64,000 nt of DNA from Phytoactinopolyspora alkaliphila. Its GTDB lineage: Bacteria; Actinomycetota; Actinomycetes; Jiangellales; Jiangellaceae. The translations under genes were made by a program, and so were the position numbers. Where the stretch lies: positions 1 to 64,000 of the forward strand of contig NZ_JAAGOB010000015.1 in assembly GCF_010550695.1 (NCBI RefSeq), in the 5' to 3' direction. Below the pieces are notes generated by a model, which saw only the letters and a program-made list of their open reading frames with translations, made no database searches and had not been told where the DNA came from. Below are positions 34,005-45,020 of this stretch, piece after piece. Position 1 is the stretch's first letter, and every line of letters starts with the position of its first letter.

Positions 34005-34673
34005 TCAACCCGCTGCAGGCGTCTGGGCACCAGCACGGGCACGCAAGGTCTCGTCCACCGCGGCGCGCAGGCTCGCCGCCGCGGCACGCGGATCGCCGAC
34101 GCCGAACACGCCGGACACCACGGCGACGCCGTCAGCACCCGCGGCGATCACCTCTGCGGCGCGCTCCGGTGTGTTGATGCCGCCGATCCCGACCAGGGGC
34201 AGCCCGGTGGCTTGTCGCAGGGCCGCGACGCCGGGCGGCCCGAGCGGATGCGCGGTGTCGGCCTTGGTCGGCGTCGACCAGACCGGACTGGCCGCCACGT
34301 ACGAGCACGCCGCCGTCTGATCGGAGGCCAGGTGCTCGGGGCTCTCGACCGACCAGCCCACCACGGCTTGTGCGCCGAGCGCGTCCCGGGCCCTGGCCGG
34401 CGTCGCGTCACTCACGCCCACGTGTACGCCGGCGCCGGCCTGCCGGGCCACGTCCAGCCGGTCGTTGACCACGAGCGTCACCCCATACTCACGCAGAGCG
34501 GTCCGCAGCCGGAGCGCCTGGCGCAGCAGCTCGTCATCGCCGGCCTGCTTGTTGCGCAGCTGCACGACGGTCGCCCCGCCCTCGACGGCGGCCACGCACA
34601 TCTCGACCAGCCGGTCCTCGGGGGTCAGGGCCGGGTCGGTCACCACGTAGAGCCGGACGTCGAGAGTACTCAT
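34005..34673 (-). CDS. thiE: Thiamine-phosphate synthase
   Basis: This 222-residue TIM barrel joins HMP-PP and thiazole phosphate. The motifs are GGATVVQLRNKQAGDDEL, LVVNDRLDVARQAGAGVHVG and SYVAASPVWSTPTKAD with PLGPPG, then VGIGGINTPERAAEVIAAGA. Its ATG overlaps the stop of thiM (TGATG), so translation is coupled. Confidence 0.95.
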   Translation of the reverse strand: MSTLDVRLYVVTDPALTPEDRLVEMCVAAVEGGATVVQLRNKQAGDDELLRQALRLRTALREYGVTLVVNDRLDVARQAGAGVHVGVSDATPARARDALGAQAVVGWSVESPEHLASDQTAACSYVAASPVWSTPTKADTAHPLGPPGVAALRQATGLPLVGIGGINTPERAAEVIAAGADGVAVVSGVFGVGDPRAAAASLRAAVDETLRARAGAQTPAAG

Positions 34674-35479
34674 CACGAGATCCGGGTGCCCTCGAGGACG
34701 GTGGCCTCGTCCAGCATGTGCAGCTCGTCGAGCAGCCGCCAGCGCAACGTTCCCGGCCCGGGTGCGTCCACCGCAGCCCGGGCGCCGGCCAGGCCGAGCA
34801 CCGCCAGCGCCGCGGCCGTGGCAAGGAAGAGATCATCCACGACGGCCGCGAACGCCCCGGTGACGGCGCTGGCGGCACAGCCCATGGCGGTGACCCTGGC
34901 CATGAGTGGGTGACCGCCGGCCACCTGGACGCTGCGCCGCCCATCGGTGACGACGTCGATCTCGCCGGTGACCGCTACGACGGCACCGGTCTTCGTGGCG
35001 AGCTCACCCGCAGCGTCCACGGCATCGGACGAGGAGTCGGTGCTGTCCACGCCCTTGCCGCGGCCGGCGGCACCGGCCAGGGCGAGGATCTCGCTGGCGT
35101 TGCCGCGGATCACGGCGGGACGAAGCGCCAGCAGGTCCGACGCGGTCCTCGTGCGGTACGACGTGGCCCCCACCGCCACCGGGTCCAGCACCCAGGGAAT
35201 CCCACGGTCACGGGCGACCGTCGCGGCGTCCAGCATCGCGGCGACCCACTCGGGCGACAGGGTGCCGATGTTGACCACGAGGGCGCCGGCGATGCCGGCG
35301 AACTCGGCGGCTTCGTCGCGGGCGTGGACCATCGCCGGTGACGCACCGGCCGCGAGGAGCACGTTTGCCGAGAGGTCCATGGCCACGTAGTTGGTGATGT
35401 TGTGCACGAGCGGGCCACTGCGCCGGACGGAATGAAGGGCCGCCCAGACGTCGCCCGGCGCGGGTGTGCCCGGAACCAT
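34673..35479 (-). CDS. thiM: Hydroxyethylthiazole kinase
   Basis: This 268-residue ribokinase-fold enzyme phosphorylates the thiazole alcohol in salvage. It shows GPLVHNITNYVAMDLSANVL, LDPVAVGATSYRT, IRGNASEILALAG and the ATP/anion motif VTAMGCAASAVTGAFAA, in which Cys takes the family's catalytic place. The ATG at 35479 has AAGGAG upstream. It is the first gene behind the TPP riboswitch. The operon contains no thiC or thiG, so its role is salvage. Confidence 0.95.
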   Translation of the reverse strand: MVPGTPAPGDVWAALHSVRRSGPLVHNITNYVAMDLSANVLLAAGASPAMVHARDEAAEFAGIAGALVVNIGTLSPEWVAAMLDAATVARDRGIPWVLDPVAVGATSYRTRTASDLLALRPAVIRGNASEILALAGAAGRGKGVDSTDSSSDAVDAAGELATKTGAVVAVTGEIDVVTDGRRSVQVAGGHPLMARVTAMGCAASAVTGAFAAVVDDLFLATAAALAVLGLAGARAAVDAPGPGTLRWRLLDELHMLDEATVLEGTRIS

Positions 35480-35545
35480 CACGTACTCCTTCCTGGCCGG
35501 GAGGGAGACGAGACGGCCACGTCCTGCTGCTCGGTCCGTGGACCG

Positions 35546-35622
35546 TGTCGGCTCCCTGCGCCGGCATGACCCGGATCAGGTTCGGCGGGTGTGTTCTCAG
35601 CCCGTGAGGGCACCCCGGCCGA
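35546..35622 (-). promoter_or_regulatory. TPP riboswitch (THI element)
   Basis: On the minus strand the sequence reads GGGGTGCCC, then GGGCTGAGA, then GAACCTGATCCGGGT and ATGCCGGCGCAGGGAG, the conserved cores of the TPP aptamer. It lies about 70 bases before thiM. Between it and the gene is a Shine-Dalgarno AAGGAG, so control could be by hiding the ribosome-binding site. It should switch off thiM-thiE-thiD-tenA when thiamine pyrophosphate is high. Confidence 0.95.
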
Positions 35623-35672
35623 TCGGTACTCGTCCCAACCTACCGCAGAACGCGTCGACCGGGACAAGGATG

Positions 35673-35745
35673 CCCGTGGTGCGCTGAGCACTCGCGTTAA
35701 ACCGGTTGCACCATCCCGGCTCACCAGCGCTCAGCGCACCACGGG
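35673..35745. terminator. 17-bp inverted repeat behind lacZ
   Basis: CCCGTGGTGCGCTGAGC (35673-35689) and GCTCAGCGCACCACGGG (35729-35745) are perfect inverted repeats with a 39-base loop that contains AACCGGTT. It begins two bases after the lacZ stop. There is no T-run. It probably ends lacZ transcription. The long loop resembles the TGATCA hairpins in plan but not in sequence. Confidence 0.6.
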
Positions 35746-35747
35746 GC

Positions 35748-38819
<3,072 letters not shown>

Positions 38820-38845
38820 TTACCGCTCACAGCCGTCCCCTCCGA

Positions 38846-38895
38846 TGATCATTGACGTTCGCGCACCCGATCGGGTCAAGGAAAGCCAATGATCA
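38846..38895. repeat. TGATCA hairpin, copy 4 (9-bp arms)
   Basis: TGATCATTG (38846-38854) and CAATGATCA (38887-38895) are perfect inverted repeats around 32 bases. It lies 17 bases beyond the end of phoD and about 100 bases upstream of lacZ. It has the same outer arm as the copies at 18034, 27305 and 30489, and the same inner GTTCGCGCAC-like segment as part of copy 1 (GATCGCGCAC). Confidence 0.65.
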
Positions 38896-38912
38896 CGGGA
38901 GAGGGAGCGCGG

Positions 38913-40478
38913 TCAGGCCTGTTCAGCCCCCGGGCGGCCGTTCTCCACCACAAAGCTGGCGCGCGTACTGATGGGGGCATCCGGCTCTGAAACGTACGGA
39001 ACGACCCGGAAATCGTTGACGAGCTCGTCCGGTGTGACGGTGACCCGGCTGTATCCGCGCTGGAAGTTACAGAACTTCATGTGCGGGTTGGCCGCGAGGT
39101 ATCCCTCTCCGACGGGGAGCATGTCCGCACCGTCGCGACCGCTGCTGATCGACGTTCCGACGATCTCCGTGCCGACCACGGGCGAGTTGGGAACGTTGTA
39201 GTCGGCCTTCAGATCCATGACGTAGTTGCTGTGCCGGTCGCCGGTGACCACAACGAGATTGTCGACCTCGCGCTCGTGCGCCTCCGTGAGCAGTCGGTCG
39301 CGCTCGACGACGTAGGCGTCCCACGAAGACGGGAACCACTGCTCGACGTCCGGGTCGGGGTTGCGGTCCAGCTGGGCCATCGGCATCTGGTTACCGATGA
39401 TCTGCCAGCGCGCCGACGACGACGAGAACCCATCGATCAGCCAGTCGGCCTGACGTCCACCGAGCATAGTGGCGTTCGGGTCGAACCGACCGTCCCGGGC
39501 CGATTGGTACTGCCGTGAGTCGAGCATGGTGAAGTCGGCCAGGACACCGTACGCGAGCCGACGGTGGATGCGGACATCCGGGCCGGATGGCATCTGGTCG
39601 TGCCGCAGCGGCAGATTCTCGTACATCGCCTGGAAGGCCATGGCCCGGCGCTGCCGGAACACGGCAGGGTCCTGGTCCGGCCTCGAGGGGTCGGCGCCTG
39701 CCCAGTTGTTCACGATCTCATGGTCGTCGAACGTGGTCAGCCACGGACAGCTGGCGTGTGCAGCCTGGAGGTGCACATCGGCTTTGTACAGCGCGTACTG
39801 CAGGCGGTAGTCGGTCAGATCGTGGCACTCGCCCAGCATGTACTCCGGCAGCGGGTTGCCGTCGTGGTCGGTGGTGAAGCCGTACGACTGCTCGTAGATG
39901 TAGTCGCCGAGGTGTACCACGAGATCAAGGTCCTCGTTGACCATGTGCTGGAAGGCGGTGTAGTGGCCCCCGTGATAGCTCTGGCACGATGCGAAGGCGA
40001 ACGACAAGGAGTCCGGCATCGCTCCAGGCGCAGGTGCGGTGCGAGTGCGTCCGATCGGCGAGATCTCTGATCCCACCCGGAACCGGTACCAGTAATGGCG
40101 GCCCGGCTCCAGGCCGTGAACTTCCGGGTGCACCGAGTGGCCCAGTTCCGGCGTCGCGAATGCCACCCCAGCGCGTATGACCGAGGAGAAGCGTTCGTCC
40201 GCGGCCACCTGGTACTGGACAGGGATGGCACGGTCCGGCATACCGCCCATGCCGTCGGGCGCGAACGGTTCGACCGCCAGCCGGGTCCACAGGACCACGC
40301 TGCCGGGAGCCGGATCGCCCGAGGCCACACCAAGGGTGAACGGGTTGCCCCGCAGACGGGGCGCGGCCGAGGAAGCGCTCCACCAGCCGGTGCCCAGCAT
40401 GACGGCGGCTGCGCCCGCGCTGGAGTAGCCCAGGAACCGGCGGCGGCTGATCGAGCGAGGTCTGCCGGGTGAGTTCAT
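38913..40478 (-). CDS. phoD: Tat-exported PhoD-family alkaline phosphatase
   Basis: This is a 521-residue secreted phosphodiesterase/phosphatase. Residues 1-38 are a twin-arginine signal (SRRRFLGYSSAGAAAVMLGT). A fibronectin-like N-terminal domain follows (VHGLEPGRHYWYRFRVGSEI), then the PhoD catalytic domain with LVVHLGDYIYEQSYG, WLTTFDDHEIVNNWAG and VVVTGDRHSNYVMDL as metal-binding motifs. It should need Fe and Ca and release phosphate from esters or teichoic acids. The ATG at 40478 has AAGGAG upstream. It is divergent from the LacI-type gene and may share its operator region. No PHO box is evident to me. Confidence 0.92.
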   Translation of the reverse strand: MNSPGRPRSISRRRFLGYSSAGAAAVMLGTGWWSASSAAPRLRGNPFTLGVASGDPAPGSVVLWTRLAVEPFAPDGMGGMPDRAIPVQYQVAADERFSSVIRAGVAFATPELGHSVHPEVHGLEPGRHYWYRFRVGSEISPIGRTRTAPAPGAMPDSLSFAFASCQSYHGGHYTAFQHMVNEDLDLVVHLGDYIYEQSYGFTTDHDGNPLPEYMLGECHDLTDYRLQYALYKADVHLQAAHASCPWLTTFDDHEIVNNWAGADPSRPDQDPAVFRQRRAMAFQAMYENLPLRHDQMPSGPDVRIHRRLAYGVLADFTMLDSRQYQSARDGRFDPNATMLGGRQADWLIDGFSSSSARWQIIGNQMPMAQLDRNPDPDVEQWFPSSWDAYVVERDRLLTEAHEREVDNLVVVTGDRHSNYVMDLKADYNVPNSPVVGTEIVGTSISSGRDGADMLPVGEGYLAANPHMKFCNFQRGYSRVTVTPDELVNDFRVVPYVSEPDAPISTRASFVVENGRPGAEQA

Positions 40479-40560
40479 CGTGACTCCTTACCAGAGGGCC
40501 GGCCCAGATCCGGCCGTATGCCGCGAAATGCTGTCCGCATTAGTGGGCACCTGTCAAGGT

Positions 40561-40576
40561 TCTAATACAAATTAGA
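40561..40576. promoter_or_regulatory. Operator candidate O1
   Basis: TCTAATACAAATTAGA has perfect six-base arms (TCTAAT/ATTAGA) and a four-base centre. It stands four bases from a TTGACA-like -35 on the minus strand (40552-40557) that could serve phoD. It shares its left half and symmetry with O2, exactly 100 bases away. Confidence 0.55.
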
Positions 40577-40626
40577 TTTGCTGTCTACGGCCCATACTCT
40601 TTCGAGAGTAGGGGTCTATGCATCTC

Positions 40627-40655
40627 TTGACAGAGCGCAGACACATCCCTAGATT
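40627..40655 (+). promoter_or_regulatory. Sigma-70 type promoter of the LacI gene
   Basis: TTGACA (40627-40632), a 17-base spacer and TAGATT (40650-40655) form a strong consensus promoter 34 bases before the GTG start. O2 begins six bases after the -10, so a bound repressor would block initiation. Confidence 0.65.
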
Positions 40656-40660
40656 AGCCG

Positions 40661-40676
40661 TCTAATTCGAATTGGA
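40661..40676. promoter_or_regulatory. Operator candidate O2
   Basis: TCTAATTCGAATTGGA is a 16-base near-palindrome with the CG centre typical of LacI-family operators and one mismatched pair. It covers the expected transcription start of the regulator gene and shares TCTAAT with O1. Confidence 0.6.
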
Positions 40677-40688
40677 AGGAACTCAGAC

Positions 40689-41720
40689 GTGACGGGTCGG
40701 CCACGGCAAAGTGACATCGCGAAGCTCGCGGGCGTCTCACAGACGACGGTCTCGCTGACGCTCAACGGCAAGACGGCCGAGCACGGAATCAACAACGAGA
40801 CCGAGCAGAAGATCATGGCGGCTGCCCGTCAGCTTGGCTACGTACCCAACGTCACGGCCCGGGCATTGCGCGGCGGACGGAACGGCCTGATCGGCGTCCA
40901 CGCGTTCGAGCCACTGTTCCCCACCAGTAAGGAGTCCTACTACGAGGAGATCATGATCGGCATCGAGCAGCAGGCCATCCGGTCCGGGCAGGACCTCGTC
41001 CTGTTCACCTCGATGCACCAGGACGAGGGCCCGGCAAGCATCTTTCACGAGGGGCGCAACCGGCTGCGCATTGCCGACGGCGCCATCATTCTGGGCTTCG
41101 ACGAGCACGACGACGAACTGGCACGACTGGCGGCAGAGGGCTTTCCTTTCGTCTTCATCGGCCGGCGGGAGAAGGCAGCCGCACTGATGCCCTACGTGAC
41201 AGCCGACTACGTCACCGCGGTCTCTGACCTGATGAGGCTGATCCACCGGCACGGACATCGCCGCGTCGCCTATATCGGCGTGCCAGACAATGTCATGCCC
41301 CGACTCGAACGGCGGCACAGCTTCCGGATGGCCTGCACCGACCTGGATCTGACCATCGTCGACTCGACGCTCGCCAACTACGGCGAGCTGGATCCAGGAT
41401 GGCTGGAGCGCCTACTCGACGGCGGCACCACCGCGTTGCTGGTGGAGAGCACATCACACCTGGAAGAGATTGCCGCGCTCTGCGCCGGCGCGGGTGTCGA
41501 AATCCCGGACCGGCTTTCTGTCGTGGGGCTGGACTCGATCAACAACAGCCCGGCGATCAGCCGCCGCTGGACCCACTTGACGGTTCCCCGGCTGCCCATC
41601 GGTGCCCGAGCGGTCGAACTCCTGCTCGAGGTCCTGGACGGCCAGCACGAGCTCACGTACCACGAGCGGCTGCCCTGTGGCTTCGAACCGGGAGTGACAC
41701 TCGCCCGGCCGCCAGCGTGA
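40689..41720 (+). CDS. LacI-family transcriptional regulator
   Basis: This 343-residue repressor has the LacI HTH (IAKLAGVSQTTVSLTLNG) and hinge helix (GYVPNVTARALRG) at the N-terminus. A periplasmic-binding-like effector domain follows, which contains ADGAIILGFDEHDDELARLA and LSVVGLDSINNSPAISRRWT. The GTG start has GGAAGGA upstream. It heads the sugar ABC operon and probably controls it, itself and perhaps phoD through O1/O2. The inducer should be the sugar imported by the adjacent transporter, or a product made by the FAD enzyme. Confidence 0.93.
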   Translation: MTGRPRQSDIAKLAGVSQTTVSLTLNGKTAEHGINNETEQKIMAAARQLGYVPNVTARALRGGRNGLIGVHAFEPLFPTSKESYYEEIMIGIEQQAIRSGQDLVLFTSMHQDEGPASIFHEGRNRLRIADGAIILGFDEHDDELARLAAEGFPFVFIGRREKAAALMPYVTADYVTAVSDLMRLIHRHGHRRVAYIGVPDNVMPRLERRHSFRMACTDLDLTIVDSTLANYGELDPGWLERLLDGGTTALLVESTSHLEEIAALCAGAGVEIPDRLSVVGLDSINNSPAISRRWTHLTVPRLPIGARAVELLLEVLDGQHELTYHERLPCGFEPGVTLARPPA

Positions 41721-41835
41721 AGTCGCACCGAATCCCCGCGGGCCTCTACTCCGGCCAGTCAGCCCAGATCGTCGGCCGCAGGTCCGCCCTGCACAGCCGA
41801 AACACCTCACTTCGCCCATACGGAGGATCATCACG

Positions 41836-43140
41836 ATGAGAAGAGTCCGGAACGTACCCACCGGCGTGCTGGCCGGCTGCCTGGCCGTGTCCCTGGTGGC
41901 CGCGTGTGGCGGCGACACCGCCACCGATGAAGGCGGCGGCACGCTGACCGTCTGGTTCCCCGGCAACAGCGAAGCGGAGATGGCGCTGGTCAACGAGACC
42001 ATCGTTCCTGCGTTCGAGGAAGAGACCGGCGCCGACGTCGAGGTGACCTATGTCGACTGGGCGGACATGTCACCGAAACTCAACACCGCCTTCGCCGCCG
42101 GCACGGCCCCGGACGTCATCGGTCACGGCGTCGCCGCCACAGCGGACCTGGCACACAACGATCGGATCGAGGACCTCACACCCTACGTCGAGGAGCTCGA
42201 CGCCGCTCTGCGTGAGGACATGAGCGCCGCTCTTCCGGGCGGCGAGATCAGCGGGAACCAGTACATCATTCCGCTGATGATGACGCTGCGCATGATCGTG
42301 TACAGCGGTGCGGATTTCGAGGAGGCCGGACTGGACCCGGACGCACCACCGCAGTCCTGGGAAGACGTGAAGGCCGCTGCTGAGCAGCTGACGGTACGCG
42401 AGGGCGACAAGATCACGCGCGCCGGCCTCGTGGTCCCCAGTGACCCGATCGGGGCGCAGCAGGCGTTCGGCACATTCCTGTGGTCCAACGGCGGCGAGTT
42501 CCTTGATGAGGATGGCACCACGGTGCTCATGGACTCTTCCGAGGCCGTGGACGCACTCGAGTACTACGTCGGCCTCTATCAGGGCTCCGACGCCGTCGAC
42601 AACACGCTGGGCGCCACCTGGGCGAGCTCGCCCGATGCCCAGCAACCCATCGCGACAAGCCAAGCGTCGATGCAGCTCAGCAATGCCGGTGATATCGGCA
42701 AGTATCAGGACGCGGCGCCGGATCGAGACCTGCGGCTCATGATGCCACCGGCGTTCGAAGGCCACGAGCCACGCGCGTTCGGTGGCCCCGCCAACGGCCT
42801 CATGATCAACAAGGACAGCAGTCAGAAGGAACTGGCGTGGGACTTCATCGCCTACATGATCGACCCTGACATCAACCTCGACTACGCCGAGGCGCTGGGC
42901 GCGCTGCCTGTCCATGCCTCCGCGGTCGACTCGGATTACGTGTCCTCCAACCCCGAGCTCGCCAAGGCCGTCGAGGCGCTGCCAGCCAATCATCCCAACC
43001 CCAACGTTCCCGGCTGGGTCCAGATGCGCGACGCCATGGGCCAGCACCTGGAGCGTGCCCTGCACGGCGAGGTCGGTGCCGCAGAAGCACTGGAGCGCGC
43101 CACGGCCGAAGTGGAAAAGATCGTTGACGCCGGCTCCTGA
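41836..43140 (+). CDS. Sugar ABC transporter substrate-binding lipoprotein
   Basis: This 434-residue family 1 (carbohydrate) solute-binding protein is secreted. Its leader is GVLAGCLAVSLVAACGGD with lipobox VAAC. The mature protein starts LTVWFPGNSEAEMALVNETI and ends with a helical lobe including NVPGWVQMRDAMGQHLERAL. It should deliver a sugar or oligosaccharide to the two permeases that follow. Residues that would fix the ligand are not recognisable. No ATPase gene is present in the operon, so a shared MsiK-type ATPase elsewhere is expected. Confidence 0.93.
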   Translation: MRRVRNVPTGVLAGCLAVSLVAACGGDTATDEGGGTLTVWFPGNSEAEMALVNETIVPAFEEETGADVEVTYVDWADMSPKLNTAFAAGTAPDVIGHGVAATADLAHNDRIEDLTPYVEELDAALREDMSAALPGGEISGNQYIIPLMMTLRMIVYSGADFEEAGLDPDAPPQSWEDVKAAAEQLTVREGDKITRAGLVVPSDPIGAQQAFGTFLWSNGGEFLDEDGTTVLMDSSEAVDALEYYVGLYQGSDAVDNTLGATWASSPDAQQPIATSQASMQLSNAGDIGKYQDAAPDRDLRLMMPPAFEGHEPRAFGGPANGLMINKDSSQKELAWDFIAYMIDPDINLDYAEALGALPVHASAVDSDYVSSNPELAKAVEALPANHPNPNVPGWVQMRDAMGQHLERALHGEVGAAEALERATAEVEKIVDAGS

Positions 43141-43162
43141 CTCGTCGCCCGCGGCGGACAGG

Positions 43163-44083
43163 GTGGCGGTCATCAAGCCGCGCCCGAACCGCCGCGGGCG
43201 GCCCGCCAGGCAGCGGTTGCACAGCCGCCAGGCCAGGTTCGGTCTCCTATTCGTCGTCCCTGCCACGCTGTACGTGGCGATCTTCCAGCTGGGGCCGGTG
43301 CTTTACGGCCTGGTGTTGAGTTTCAGTCAGTACAGTCCCCTCAGCAGGTCCGGCCCGCAGTTCATCGGCCTGGACAACTATCGCGGCCTCTACGGTGATC
43401 CGGAGTTCGCCCGCGCCATGGCGATCACGGGCCGATACGTCCTGCAGGTGCTTCCCCCTACGGTCGTCATCGCACTCGGTCTCGCGTTACTGTCCAACCG
43501 CGCGTTCCGCGGCGTGGGGCTGTTCCGGACAGCCATGTACGTCCCGCACGTCATATCACTCACGGCCGTGAGCATGATCTGGCTCTGGATCTACTCGGAC
43601 CAAGGACTGGTCAACGAGGTTCTGGCGTTCTTCGGCATGTCCGAGCAACGGTGGCTGGCAACCGAAAGCGGCGCGCTGAACGCCGCATCGGCTATGCGGG
43701 TATGGAAGGCGTTGGGCAGCAATATGGTGCTCCTCCTGGCCGGCCTTCAGACCGTGCCGAAGGATCTCTACGAGGCGGCACGTGTCGACGGCGCCAACGC
43801 CTGGCAGCAGTTCCGTGCCGTCACGCTGCCAGGGTTGCGTCCGATGCTTACCTACGTGGTGGCCATGGACATCATCTACCTGGCGCAGGGCTTCACCGAG
43901 ATCTTCGTGCTGACCCAGGGTGGCCCGTACGGCAGCACCACCACCGTGAACTACCTGATCTACACCGAGGCTTTTCAGTACAACGACATGGGGAGCGCCT
44001 CGGCCATGGCCTTCGTCCTGTTTGCGTTCATCGCCGGTCTGTCGATCATCGCCATCCGAGTGGGCCAGGGAAGGAGACCGTGA
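43163..44083 (+). CDS. Sugar ABC transporter permease (MalF type)
   Basis: The 306-residue permease has about six helices, beginning ARFGLLFVVPATLYVAIFQL. The EAA loop is KDLYEAARVDGANAWQQFRA, and the late motif YLIYTEAFQYNDMGSASAMA is typical of carbohydrate uptake 1 systems. The GTG at 43163 with a GGACAGG upstream gives a start 22 bases after the binding-protein gene. It forms the channel with the next gene. Confidence 0.92.
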   Translation: MAVIKPRPNRRGRPARQRLHSRQARFGLLFVVPATLYVAIFQLGPVLYGLVLSFSQYSPLSRSGPQFIGLDNYRGLYGDPEFARAMAITGRYVLQVLPPTVVIALGLALLSNRAFRGVGLFRTAMYVPHVISLTAVSMIWLWIYSDQGLVNEVLAFFGMSEQRWLATESGALNAASAMRVWKALGSNMVLLLAGLQTVPKDLYEAARVDGANAWQQFRAVTLPGLRPMLTYVVAMDIIYLAQGFTEIFVLTQGGPYGSTTTVNYLIYTEAFQYNDMGSASAMAFVLFAFIAGLSIIAIRVGQGRRP

Positions 44084-44085
44084 CC

Positions 44086-44961
44086 ATGCTCCTCACCCGC
44101 CGGGCGCGCCGATCGCGGCCATGGCCGCGGATCGCTGTCCTAGCCTTCGTGACCGCCCTTGTACTGCTGCCCTTTCTGTGGATGATCAGTCTGGCCTTCA
44201 CCAAGGAGGGCCAGGCGATGTCGGGGATCAGCCTCATACCGGAACAGCCGACACTGGAGAACTTCTCCGTCGCAGTCCAGGCTGCGAATCTCCGCCAGGC
44301 CTTCGCCAACTCCACCATCGTCACCACCGTCGCGGTGGCCACCAACTGCGTAGTGCCGGTGATCGCCGGGTACGCCTTCGCGCATCTGCCGTTCCGCGGC
44401 AGCAAGGTCCTCTTCTACATCCTGGTCTCCACTGCGGCGATTCCGGTGTCCGTGACGTTGATCCCGCTGTTCCTGATGGCGAAGAACTTCCCGTTCGCCG
44501 GCGGGAACGACGTGTTGGGGCAGGGCGGGAGCGGGCTGCTCGACTCGGTGGGTGGACTGATGCTGCCGTATCTGGTCGCCACCATGAACATCTTTCTGTC
44601 CCGGCAGTACTTCGCCGGGATGGACAGGGACTTCGCCGAGGCAGCACGGATCGACGGCGCAAGTGAGCTGCGCATCTTCACGCGCGTCTACCTGCCGATG
44701 GCCCGCCCTCTGATAGCCCTCGTGGCAGTGTTCTCCTTCACCGGCGTATGGGACGACTTCCTGTGGCCGCTGGTTGTGTCGACGTCCGCCAAGAGCACCA
44801 CGGTTCAGCTGGCCATCACCACCTTCGCTTCGACCGGAAATGTCAAGTACGGCGCTCTTATGGCGGCGACCATCCTGGTCAGCGTTCCGGTCCTGCTGGT
44901 GTTCCTGTTCAACCAACGAGGGTTCATCGCAGGACTGTCGGAAGGCGGCATCAAGGGCTGA
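44086..44961 (+). CDS. Sugar ABC transporter permease (MalG type)
   Basis: This is a 291-residue six-helix permease. Its EAA loop is RDFAEAARIDGASELRIFTR, and the WDDFLWPLVVS block is usual for MalG-like subunits. The ATG at 44086 has AAGGAG nine bases upstream and follows the previous stop by two bases. An in-frame GTG at 44080 lies too close to that site. Confidence 0.92.
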   Translation: MLLTRRARRSRPWPRIAVLAFVTALVLLPFLWMISLAFTKEGQAMSGISLIPEQPTLENFSVAVQAANLRQAFANSTIVTTVAVATNCVVPVIAGYAFAHLPFRGSKVLFYILVSTAAIPVSVTLIPLFLMAKNFPFAGGNDVLGQGGSGLLDSVGGLMLPYLVATMNIFLSRQYFAGMDRDFAEAARIDGASELRIFTRVYLPMARPLIALVAVFSFTGVWDDFLWPLVVSTSAKSTTVQLAITTFASTGNVKYGALMAATILVSVPVLLVFLFNQRGFIAGLSEGGIKG

Positions 44962-45020
44962 ACAGTGGCCATGACCTGGCCTGGCAATCACACGAGACGC
45001 ACCCGAATACGAGGAAACAC

